Source: Anaeromyxobacteraceae bacterium (GTDB lineage: Bacteria; Myxococcota; Myxococcia; Myxococcales; Anaeromyxobacteraceae). From it: a stretch of DNA of 6,716 bases. Of this stretch, positions 1-5,973 are shown piece by piece. The first letter of the stretch is position 1. Each line of letters opens with the position of its first letter. The translations under genes and the position numbers were made by a program. The DNA is taken from assembly GCA_027349605.1 (NCBI GenBank), contig DAIEMM010000232.1:1-6716 (forward strand), written 5' to 3'. The notes beneath the pieces are model-generated. The model was not told where the DNA came from. It made no database searches and saw only the letters and a program-made list of their open reading frames with translations.

Positions 1-1
1 G

Positions 2-184
2 GCCGGGGCGAAGCAGCGGGACGTGGTCCAGGTGAAGGACGCGAGGGCCAAGGCCACCAGCGGGTGGCGCTTCGCGTCGTTCGATCCCACGGGAAAGCCC
101 AACGCGATCGACGCCGCGAGCTGTGCGGCCTGCCACTCCCAGGCGACCGCGACCGACATGGTCTTCACCCGGTACACGCGCTGA
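2..184 (+). CDS. Cytochrome P460-family protein, C-terminal fragment
   Basis: Only the last 60 residues are in the window; the start lies beyond the left edge. The fragment contains a segment reading GWRFASFDPTGKP, then a CAACH heme c attachment motif (122-136), then a short tail with VFTRY, and stops at TGA 182-184. An aromatic GW-x-F-x-x-F-D stretch with a G-K-P turn, one CxxCH close to the C-terminus and a final FTRY-like tail are typical of the C-terminal end of the cytochrome P460 family. Known P460 enzymes are periplasmic and oxidise hydroxylamine through a heme cross-linked to lysine; many homologues have no assigned substrate. The cross-linking lysine would lie outside or near the left edge and cannot be assessed. 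The gene runs toward the sigma-54 regulator and ends only 9 bp from that gene's stop, so it is not part of the operon further right. The family call is fairly secure, the activity unknown. Confidence 0.8.
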   Translation, partial: AGAKQRDVVQVKDARAKATSGWRFASFDPTGKPNAIDAASCAACHSQATATDMVFTRYTR

Positions 185-197
185 CCCGCGCGGTCAG
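181..197. terminator. Inverted repeat joining two convergent stop codons, possible weak terminator
   Basis: CTGACC (181-186) and GGTCAG (192-197) form a perfect 6-bp stem around a CGCGC loop. The stem contains the TGA of the P460 gene (182-184) on one strand and the TGA of the regulator (194-196) on the other. Its position between convergent genes suits a bidirectional terminator. There is no T-run on either side, so it is not a classical intrinsic terminator and may be coincidental. Confidence 0.35.
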
Positions 198-1603
198 GTG
201 AGCCGGGCGGCGCGCATCCGCCGCCACAGCGTGCTGCGGCTCACCCCCAGCGACCGTGCGGTCTCCACCCGGTTCCACCGGTTCCGGTCGAGCGCCGAGC
301 GGAGCTCGTGGTCCTCCGTCGGCAAGGATGAAGCGACGGGCCGGGTCCGGGCCGGAGCAGGTTCGGACTCCTCGGGGGCCAGGAGCGCGCTGGCGGGGGC
401 GATCTCCGGAGGCAGGTCCTCGGGCTGCAGCGTCTGGCCGCGGCAGACGGTCGCAGCGAACTCGAGGGCGTTCTCCAGCTCCCGCACGTTCCCCGGCCAG
501 TCGTAGGACAGCAGCACCCGGACCGCCTCGGGAGAGAGACGAAGGGCGCGCCCGGTCCGCGAACCGACGCGGGCGAGGAGGAGCCGGGTCATCGGCTCGA
601 TGTCCTCGCGCCGGCTCCGCAGCGGCGGCAGCTCGATGGGGAAGACCCGGAGGCGATAGTAGAGGTCCTCCCGGAAGCGCCCGTCGGTGACCAGCCTTCG
701 CAGGTTCCTGTTCGTGGCGGCGATGATCCGGGCGTTGGTCCTCCGGGTCTGGCTGTCGCCGACCCGCTCGTAGGTGTGCTCCTGGAGCACGCGCAGCAGC
801 TTCACCTGGAGGTGAAGGGGGACGTCTCCCACCTCGTCGAGGAAGAGGGTCCCGTCCTCGGCGGCCTCGAAGCGGCCGGCCCGGTCGCGGACCGCCCCGG
901 TGAACGCGCCGCGCACGTGGCCGAAGAGCTCGCTCTCCAGGAGCTCGCCGGGCAGGGCGGCGGCGTTGACCGCCACGAACGGGCCCGACTTTCTCGGGGA
1001 GTGCGCGTGGATGGTGCGGGCCATCACCTCCTTGCCCGTTCCGCTCTCCCCGGTGACGAGCACCGTCGACTCGCTGTGCTGGAGCACGTCGATCATCCGG
1101 AAGACCCGCGTCATGGCGGGCGAGCGCGCGATGAGCCCGAACCCGGCCACCGGGCCACCCTCCTCCACGCCCGACTCGTCCTCCGGCCGGACCACGACCA
1201 GGTAGAGGGCCGCCGGGTCGCAGACCCCGAGCCGGTCCCGGATCAGCGGGGCGGCCGAAACCGACACCAGGCGCGCTGGCCCGTGGGCGACGTGGAGCAC
1301 GGCGCGCCAGCCCTCGCGCTTCTCGCCAGCCAGGAGGGCCTGGCGGAGCGGCCCGTCGAGCCCGAAGAGCTCCGACCCGAGCAGGGACTCGACGGAGAGC
1401 CCGACGAGCTGCGCCGCCGCCTCCGGGCCGAGCAGGGTCTCGAGGAGCTCGGACGCGTACCGGATCCGGAAGTCTCCGTCGAGCGCCATGCAGATGCGCC
1501 CGAGCGACCCGAAGGCCGCGTTGACCGCGGAGAAGGCCCGCGCCTGCTCGGGCGAACCCACCTCGCAGGAGAGCCCTCCATCGGGGGTATCGAGAGACGT
1601 CAC
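194..1603 (-). CDS. Sigma-54-dependent transcriptional activator (PAS, AAA+, Fis-type HTH)
   Basis: This 469-residue protein is a bacterial enhancer-binding protein, which uses ATP to open promoters held by sigma-54 RNA polymerase. Residues about 22-138 look like a PAS-type sensory domain. The AAA+ domain covers about 155-390, with Walker A GESGTGKE at 185-192, the sigma-54 contact loop GAFTGA at 232-237, Walker B TLFLDEVGD at 252-260, an RFREDLYYRL segment near 309-318 and WPGNVRELEN at 369-378. A Fis-type helix-turn-helix lies at about 433-467. All key ATPase and sigma-54 motifs are intact. No receiver domain or membrane segment is seen, so it probably senses a cytoplasmic signal directly; the ligand is unknown. 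The GTG start at 1603 is preceded by AAAGGG (1615-1610) at a 6-nt spacing. It is divergent from the octaheme cytochrome operon, and its upstream region carries palindromes suited to its own binding, so it is very likely the operon's activator. Confidence 0.96.
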   Translation of the reverse strand: MTSLDTPDGGLSCEVGSPEQARAFSAVNAAFGSLGRICMALDGDFRIRYASELLETLLGPEAAAQLVGLSVESLLGSELFGLDGPLRQALLAGEKREGWRAVLHVAHGPARLVSVSAAPLIRDRLGVCDPAALYLVVVRPEDESGVEEGGPVAGFGLIARSPAMTRVFRMIDVLQHSESTVLVTGESGTGKEVMARTIHAHSPRKSGPFVAVNAAALPGELLESELFGHVRGAFTGAVRDRAGRFEAAEDGTLFLDEVGDVPLHLQVKLLRVLQEHTYERVGDSQTRRTNARIIAATNRNLRRLVTDGRFREDLYYRLRVFPIELPPLRSRREDIEPMTRLLLARVGSRTGRALRLSPEAVRVLLSYDWPGNVRELENALEFAATVCRGQTLQPEDLPPEIAPASALLAPEESEPAPARTRPVASSLPTEDHELRSALDRNRWNRVETARSLGVSRSTLWRRMRAARLT

Positions 1604-1608
1604 GTGTC
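1594..1608. promoter_or_regulatory. Palindromic operator candidate 1, overlapping the regulator start
   Basis: GAGACGTCACGTGTC is a 15-bp palindrome with a single mismatched pair (positions 3 and 13). It fits the pattern GAnACGnnnCGTnTC shared with two further sites to the right. It covers the regulator's GTG start codon (1601-1603), so a bound protein could hinder transcript elongation or expression of the regulator itself. Its centre lies about 133 bp upstream of the predicted start of the cytochrome operon. It is the weakest placed of the three because it is partly within coding sequence. Confidence 0.5.
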
Positions 1609-1617
1609 ACCCTTTCT

Positions 1618-1632
1618 GATACGAAACGTATC
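1618..1632. promoter_or_regulatory. Palindromic operator candidate 2, perfect inverted repeat
   Basis: GATACGAAACGTATC is a perfect 6-bp inverted repeat around AAA. It is the best-formed member of the three-site family and is non-coding. Its centre (1625) is 24 bp from that of site 1 and 23 bp from that of site 3, about two helical turns, so dimers could bind on roughly the same face. It lies about 109 bp upstream of the predicted sigma-54 start, a usual enhancer distance, and overlaps the predicted -10 of the regulator's own promoter. Confidence 0.65.
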
Positions 1633-1657
1633 TACGAGACGAGACGATTCGTGTCAA
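1629..1657 (-). promoter_or_regulatory. Sigma-70-like promoter candidate for the divergent regulator
   Basis: On the minus strand there is a perfect -35 TTGACA (complement of 1652-1657), a 17-bp spacer and a -10 TAGATA (complement of 1629-1634), which matches the consensus at only three of six positions. Transcription would begin near 1622, giving a leader of about 20 nt that contains the AAAGGG ribosome binding site and leads into the GTG at 1603. The -35 and -10 overlap operator candidates 3 and 2. A second, weaker possibility is a TACAAT -10 further upstream, at 1669-1674. Confidence 0.45.
1641..1655. promoter_or_regulatory. Palindromic operator candidate 3
   Basis: GAGACGATTCGTGTC repeats the same 15-bp pattern as sites 1 and 2, with one mismatched pair (positions 3 and 13, the same as in site 1). 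The left half-site GAGACG is also duplicated 5 bp further left at 1636-1641. The centre is about 86 bp upstream of the predicted start of the cytochrome operon. The site overlaps the -35 hexamer of the regulator's predicted promoter, so occupancy should compete with sigma-70 polymerase. Confidence 0.6.
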
Positions 1658-1706
1658 TCGGATCGCGAATTGTACCCAACTGCTCGAAAGTACGTGAATC
1701 GTGTTC

Positions 1707-1724
1707 CAGGCACGTCTCACGCAT
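1707..1724 (+). promoter_or_regulatory. Sigma-54 (-24/-12) promoter candidate for the cytochrome operon
   Basis: CAGGCACGTCTCACGCAT contains GGCACG at 1709-1714 and GC at 1721-1722, with exactly 10 bp between the GG and GC pairs as sigma-54 requires. Compared with the known consensus TGGCACG-N4-TTGC, the GG, CACG and GC core is intact; the leading T and the TT before GC differ. The predicted start is near 1734, leaving a leader of about 40 nt before the GTG at 1774. Three palindromes 86-133 bp upstream and a divergent sigma-54 activator make the call much stronger than the motif alone. Confidence 0.65.
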
Positions 1725-1773
1725 CGGGGTGGATGCGAACAGCGCGCCGCAACCTCTCTCGACTGGACCCCCC

Positions 1774-3192
1774 GTGACGAAAAAGTATCTCCTCATCGGA
1801 ACCCTGTTCCTCGCCGCCGCCGCGGCCGTGGTCGGCATCGCCGTGGCGGTGCAACGCCCCCCGGCCGCGCCCCCGCTGGCCCCGGAATTCTCGAAGCGCA
1901 GCCGCCCGCACTTCGACCACGCGCCGGTGACCCCGGCGAAGTTCGACGGTCCCCAGGCCGTGACCCGCTCCTGCCTCGGCTGCCACCCGGACGCGGCGCA
2001 CGTGATGAAGAGCTCGCACTGGCAGTGGCTGGGGGACGAGGTGGTGGTCCCGGGCCACGAGGGAAAGACCCGCATCGGCAAGAAGAACCTGCTCAACAAC
2101 TTCTGCCTGGTGAACCGGGGCAACGAGAAGACCTGCACGAAGTGCCACGCCGGATACGGCTGGGCCGACGACAGCTTCGATTTCACGAAGGCGGAGAACG
2201 TCGACTGCCTGGTCTGCCACGAGCGCACCGGGACGTACGTGAAGGGGATGTACGGCATCCCCACCAAGGAGACCGACCTCGTCGCCGCGGCTCGCTCGGT
2301 CGGGACGCCCCAGCGCGAGAACTGCCTCGGCTGCCATGCCTACGGCGGCGGTGGGCAGGGCGTGAAGCACGGGGACATCGACTCGTCGCTCGCGCATCCG
2401 TTCGACGAGGAGGACGTCCACATGGGACGGCATGGCTTCCTCTGCGTGGACTGCCACAAGGCACCCGACCACCAGATCCAGGGCCGGTCGTTCTCCGTGG
2501 GCGTCGAGGACTCCCACGGCGTCGCCTGCACCGACTGCCACGCCGGCCACAAGCACACCGATGCCCGGGTGGACACCCACGTGAAGTCGGTCGCCTGCCA
2601 GACCTGCCACATCCCGGAGTTCGCCGGAAAGCTGCCCACCAAGGCGTGGTGGGACTGGAGCAAGGCGGGCGACCCGACGCGGAAGGACGACACCCACAGC
2701 TATCTCAAGATCAAGGGCGAGTTCGCCTACGAGCAGGCCGCCGTTCCCGAGTACCGCTGGTTCAACGGTACCGGCGGGCGCTACCTGCTCGGCGACAAGA
2801 TCGACCCCAGGAAGGTCACCGCGCTGAACCCTCCGCTGGGCTCCATCGACGACCCCAAGGCCAAGATCTGGCCCTTCAAGATCCACCGGGGGAAGCAGCC
2901 CTACGACGCGGGGTTCAACTACCTCTTCCCTCCGGTCACCGGCGGGACGGGCGGGTACTGGACCACCTTCGACTGGGAGAGCGCCTTCCGGCTCGGCTCG
3001 GTCGCCTCGAAGATCCCCTACAGCGGCAAGTACGGCTTCGCGCCGACCGAGATGTACTGGCCGCTCTCCCACATGGTCTCGACGAAGGAGAAGGCGCTCG
3101 CCTGCACCGACTGCCACGGCGAGAAGTCGCGCATGGACTGGAAGGCGCTCGGATACGCAGCCGACCCCATCAAGACCGGAGGTCGCCAGTGA
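1774..3192 (+). CDS. otr: Octaheme c-type cytochrome, tetrathionate reductase (OTR) family
   Basis: This 472-residue protein has one N-terminal hydrophobic segment (about 5-26) that should export it or anchor it in the membrane facing the periplasm. It has eight CxxCH motifs, starting at residues 67, 121, 145, 184, 224, 252, 275 and 444. The wide gap before the last heme, and blocks such as KKNLLNNFC, CHAGYGW, VDCLVCH, EYRWFNG and LFPPVTGGTGG, match the octaheme tetrathionate reductase family. The characterised Shewanella enzyme reduces tetrathionate to thiosulfate and also nitrite and hydroxylamine in vitro, and has a lysine-ligated active-site heme; that lysine cannot be assigned here. The GTG at 1774 was chosen because the hydrophobic segment follows at once and upstream in-frame codons precede the predicted transcription start; the ribosome site is weak (TGGA, 6 nt away). 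Residue 111 is the only cysteine outside the heme motifs. The next gene overlaps the stop by 4 bp. Confidence 0.92.
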   Translation: MTKKYLLIGTLFLAAAAAVVGIAVAVQRPPAAPPLAPEFSKRSRPHFDHAPVTPAKFDGPQAVTRSCLGCHPDAAHVMKSSHWQWLGDEVVVPGHEGKTRIGKKNLLNNFCLVNRGNEKTCTKCHAGYGWADDSFDFTKAENVDCLVCHERTGTYVKGMYGIPTKETDLVAAARSVGTPQRENCLGCHAYGGGGQGVKHGDIDSSLAHPFDEEDVHMGRHGFLCVDCHKAPDHQIQGRSFSVGVEDSHGVACTDCHAGHKHTDARVDTHVKSVACQTCHIPEFAGKLPTKAWWDWSKAGDPTRKDDTHSYLKIKGEFAYEQAAVPEYRWFNGTGGRYLLGDKIDPRKVTALNPPLGSIDDPKAKIWPFKIHRGKQPYDAGFNYLFPPVTGGTGGYWTTFDWESAFRLGSVASKIPYSGKYGFAPTEMYWPLSHMVSTKEKALACTDCHGEKSRMDWKALGYAADPIKTGGRQ

Positions 3193-5441
3193 GCCGCCCC
3201 CTCGTCCTCGTCCTCTCCCTCGTCCTGGCCGCCCCGGCGGCGGCGCAGCAGGGAGTGAATCCGATCCACCCCGCCTTCGCCCCGCTCGACGCGGCCGGCA
3301 AGAAGGTCCGCACGGCGGAGGAGATGAACGCCGACAAGACCTGCGGCGCCTGCCACGACGCGGTCTACATCGCGGCGCACACCGATCACAAGGCGCCCCG
3401 ATCGGCTGCGACCTGCGTCCAGTGCCACGTGAGCGAGGCCCGGCTGGACATCCGGCCGGAGCGGCTCGACGCCGAGGGAAAGCTCCGCAGGGAGTCGATC
3501 CGGATCGGCACCCCACGCGCCGCGAACTGCGCAGGGTGCCACGGCCTCGTGCTCGACGTGGGCTCGGCCGTGACCATCCCGGCGGCCTTCGAGGCGGCGC
3601 CGGGGCCGGGACGCACCTGGTCCCTCACCCGGGGAGAGGGTGCCATCGTGGCCGCGCAGCGGATGAGCGACTCCTTCCTGGACCTGGAGGGCAAGGAGTC
3701 CCTCGCGGTGCCGTGGGACGTCCACGCGGCCAAGCTGGTGGACTGCATCGCCTGCCACTACGCGCGGAACAGCCCCGCGCGGACCGACGGCAAGCAGGGA
3801 TCGCTGCGGTACCTCACGGCCGATCCCCGCCGGCAGACCCAGGCCGAGTTCCTGGTCCGCCCCGACCACCGCCTCGCCGAGCAGGACTGCCGGGGATGCC
3901 ACGACCCGCTCAAGGCCCACGCCTTCCTGCCCTACCGAGAGCGCCACATGGCGGTGCTCGCCTGCGCCGTGTGCCACGCCTCCGGCCTCATGGGCCCTGC
4001 GGCGGAGATGGTGGACGCCACGGCGGTCACCTCCCTGGGTGGCCCGGTCGTCCGCTACCGCAACGTGGATCGGCGACCCGGTGACACGCTGAACACGGCC
4101 ACCATCCGGCCGCTGAAGCCGCTCCTCGTCGAGCGCGTCGAGTCGGATGGCGTGCGCCGCGTCGCGCCCGTGAACCTCGTCAGCCGGTACCGCTGGGTCT
4201 CCCGGTCTGACGGCGCCGACGTTCCGTTCGCGACGGTGGCGCGCGCCTGGATCGAGGGGGGCGCGTACGCTCCGGAGGTGGTCGCCGCCTTCGACGCCGA
4301 CCGGAACGGGCGGCTCGACGACCTGGAGCTCCGGCTCGACACGCCCCAGAAGACGGACCTCATCGCGGCGCGCCTGCGCGCCCTGGGAGTCGAGGATCCC
4401 GTGGTGGTGGGGAACCTGGACGTCCACCCGCTCGCCCACGGCATCTCCACGCGCGACCGCGCCCTGAAGGACTGCAACGCCTGCCACACCGAGGACTCGC
4501 GGCTCGCGGACGACTACGTGGTCGCGTCCTACCTGCCCGGGGGAAGCGCCCCGAGGCCGCCGGACGGTTCCCGCGTCGCCCTGGAGGGGCTCATCGCTCC
4601 CTCCGCGGGTGGCGGGCTCCTCCTGCAGCGGGATCGCGAGGCGGCGCCGGGAAGCCTCCACGTTCTCGGTCATTCCCGGCAGGCCTGGACCAACCGCGTC
4701 GGCTTCCTGATCTTCCTGGCCGTGCTGCTGGCGACCACCGTCCACGCGGGCCTGCGCTTCGCCCTCCGGCGGAAGCGGAGCCACGTCGAGCATCCGGCCG
4801 GGGACAAGGAGTACGTCTTCGGACGCTACGAGCGGCTCTGGCACTGGACCATGGCCCTGAGCGGCATCGTCCTGATCGCGACGGGGCTCGAGGTGCACGG
4901 CACCGGGAAGTGGAACGTGATGGACCTGACCACCTCGGTGGCGATCCACAACGCCTTCGCCGTCGTCCTCATCGTGAACGCCTTCCTCGCGCTCTTCTAC
5001 CACCTCACCACGGCGGCCATCCGCAACTTCATCCCGCACCCGAAGGGCTTCCTGGCGAACGCCTTCGAGCACATGACGTACCAGGCGCGCGGCATCTTCT
5101 ACGGGGAGTCCCATCCGAGGAACGCCGCCGGCCAGAAGCTCAACCCGCTGCAGCAGGTGACCTACCTGGCGCTGCTCAACGTGCTCTTCCCGCTCCAGAT
5201 CGTCACCGGCGCCCTCATCTGGGCGGTGGGGAAGTTGCCGGCGGTCGCCAACGCCGTGGGCGGGCTCCACTACGTCGCGCCGATCCACAACCTGGGGGCG
5301 TGGATGTTCCTCACCTTCTTCGTCCTGCACGTCTACCTGGTCTCCACGGGCCGTACGCCCACGGACCACCTGAAGTCGATGATCACCGGCTACCAGCACG
5401 TCGACCAGGACGCGCCCGTGCCGGAAGGAGCCGAGCGATGA
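3189..5441 (+). CDS. Heptaheme cytochrome c fused to a membrane cytochrome b, likely quinone partner of the octaheme protein
   Basis: This 750-residue protein begins at GTG 3189, overlapping the previous stop as GTGA, with GGAGG at 3178-3182. A signal peptide (1-19, ending AAA) precedes a periplasmic part with seven CxxCH motifs at residues 52, 76, 114, 186, 234, 259 and 429. Residues 264-428 carry no heme and include an EF-hand-like loop at 369-380. A membrane segment (about 504-526) followed by RRKR places the next loop in the cytoplasm. Four more segments follow (about 550-568, 583-607, 655-679, 702-719), with candidate b-heme histidines 552, 587, 605, 700 and 714, resembling the cytochrome b of thiosulfate reductases, formate dehydrogenases and hydrogenases. 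It probably passes electrons between quinones and the neighbouring octaheme cytochrome. I infer that direction and partner from the overlap and domain order. I do not recognise this exact architecture under an established gene name. Confidence 0.88.
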   Translation: MSRPLVLVLSLVLAAPAAAQQGVNPIHPAFAPLDAAGKKVRTAEEMNADKTCGACHDAVYIAAHTDHKAPRSAATCVQCHVSEARLDIRPERLDAEGKLRRESIRIGTPRAANCAGCHGLVLDVGSAVTIPAAFEAAPGPGRTWSLTRGEGAIVAAQRMSDSFLDLEGKESLAVPWDVHAAKLVDCIACHYARNSPARTDGKQGSLRYLTADPRRQTQAEFLVRPDHRLAEQDCRGCHDPLKAHAFLPYRERHMAVLACAVCHASGLMGPAAEMVDATAVTSLGGPVVRYRNVDRRPGDTLNTATIRPLKPLLVERVESDGVRRVAPVNLVSRYRWVSRSDGADVPFATVARAWIEGGAYAPEVVAAFDADRNGRLDDLELRLDTPQKTDLIAARLRALGVEDPVVVGNLDVHPLAHGISTRDRALKDCNACHTEDSRLADDYVVASYLPGGSAPRPPDGSRVALEGLIAPSAGGGLLLQRDREAAPGSLHVLGHSRQAWTNRVGFLIFLAVLLATTVHAGLRFALRRKRSHVEHPAGDKEYVFGRYERLWHWTMALSGIVLIATGLEVHGTGKWNVMDLTTSVAIHNAFAVVLIVNAFLALFYHLTTAAIRNFIPHPKGFLANAFEHMTYQARGIFYGESHPRNAAGQKLNPLQQVTYLALLNVLFPLQIVTGALIWAVGKLPAVANAVGGLHYVAPIHNLGAWMFLTFFVLHVYLVSTGRTPTDHLKSMITGYQHVDQDAPVPEGAER

Positions 5442-5962
5442 GCACGAACCGGGAACCCCGGCCCTACGTCAACCCCTACGTCGCCGGCACGCTGCTCGGC
5501 GTCGTCCTCTTCCTGAGCTTCTTCATCACCGGAGGAGGGCTGGGAGCGTCCGCGGCGATGAGCCGCGTGCAGACCGGCGTCCTCGACCTCTTCGCCCCCG
5601 GCCACGTGGACCGGGTCGCCTACTTCGCGGAGATGGCGGGAGGCGCGCGGAGTCCCTGGGCGCACTACGGCGTCTACATGCTGGTGGGCACGATCCTGGG
5701 CGGCTTCGTCTCGGGACTCGTGAACCGGCGCGTGAAGCTCGAGACCCGCAAGGGACCGCGCATCTCCGTGCAGGCACGCTGGGGCTTCGCGATCCTGGGA
5801 GGCCTGATCATGGGGTACGGCGCCCGCATGGCCCGCGGGTGCACCTCCGGCCAGGCGCTCTCCGGAGGCGCCGTGCTCTCCGTGGGCAGCTGGGCCTTCG
5901 CGATGGCCATCTTCGCCAGCGCCTACGCGGTGGCCTGGTTCTTCCGCCGGCTCTGGACCTGA
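5438..5962 (+). CDS. YeeE/YedE-family membrane protein, thiosulfate/sulfur transport
   Basis: This 174-residue protein starts at ATG 5438, which overlaps the previous stop as ATGA, with GGAAGGAG at 5423-5430. It has four hydrophobic segments (about 14-38, 76-96, 116-134, 146-169). The hallmark is GYGARMARGCTSGQALSG at 127-144, whose cysteine 135 matches the conserved cysteine of the Sulf_transp (YeeE/YedE) family. In the thiosulfate importer TsuA, conserved cysteines in such repeats pass thiosulfate along the channel. The protein has one repeat and should work with the next gene, which carries another conserved cysteine; split pairs of short YeeE/YedE proteins are common. Its place directly after two multiheme cytochromes supports a sulfur oxyanion as the operon's substrate. 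Transport direction and exact species are not shown by the sequence. Confidence 0.9.
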   Translation: MSTNREPRPYVNPYVAGTLLGVVLFLSFFITGGGLGASAAMSRVQTGVLDLFAPGHVDRVAYFAEMAGGARSPWAHYGVYMLVGTILGGFVSGLVNRRVKLETRKGPRISVQARWGFAILGGLIMGYGARMARGCTSGQALSGGAVLSVGSWAFAMAIFASAYAVAWFFRRLWT

Positions 5963-5973
5963 GGGAAACGCAC

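Noticed and set aside
194..1603. Regulator as NorR, a nitric oxide sensor, because of three enhancer sites
   Set aside because: The N-terminal region looks PAS-like rather than a GAF domain with iron ligands, and the palindrome differs from the NorR site; only the general enhancer-binding class is supported.
1651..1773. Upstream in-frame extension of the octaheme gene from GTG 1651 or 1729
   Set aside because: The extension overlaps an operator and the -24/-12 promoter, lacks a convincing ribosome site and would put 26-41 polar residues before the export segment.
776..1777. 333-codon plus-strand open frame opposite the sigma-54 activator
   Set aside because: The minus-strand product has all the expected AAA+ and HTH motifs; this frame is its shadow and crosses the regulatory region.
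1701..3188. Long open frame running over the octaheme gene into the heptaheme gene, as if one 1246-residue protein
   Set aside because: Upstream of 3189 it encodes a low-complexity Arg/Pro/Gly-rich product that is an out-of-frame reading of the octaheme gene; a signal peptide and ribosome site mark the true start at 3189.
1717..3516. 599-codon open frame on the minus strand opposite the octaheme gene
   Set aside because: Antisense low-complexity composition, no motifs, and it would cover the promoter region and two real genes.
3018..5399. 793-codon open frame on the minus strand opposite the heptaheme-cytochrome b gene
   Set aside because: A by-product of GC-rich third positions: the translation is Arg/Gly/Val-rich without recognisable domains, while the plus strand carries seven CxxCH motifs and membrane helices.
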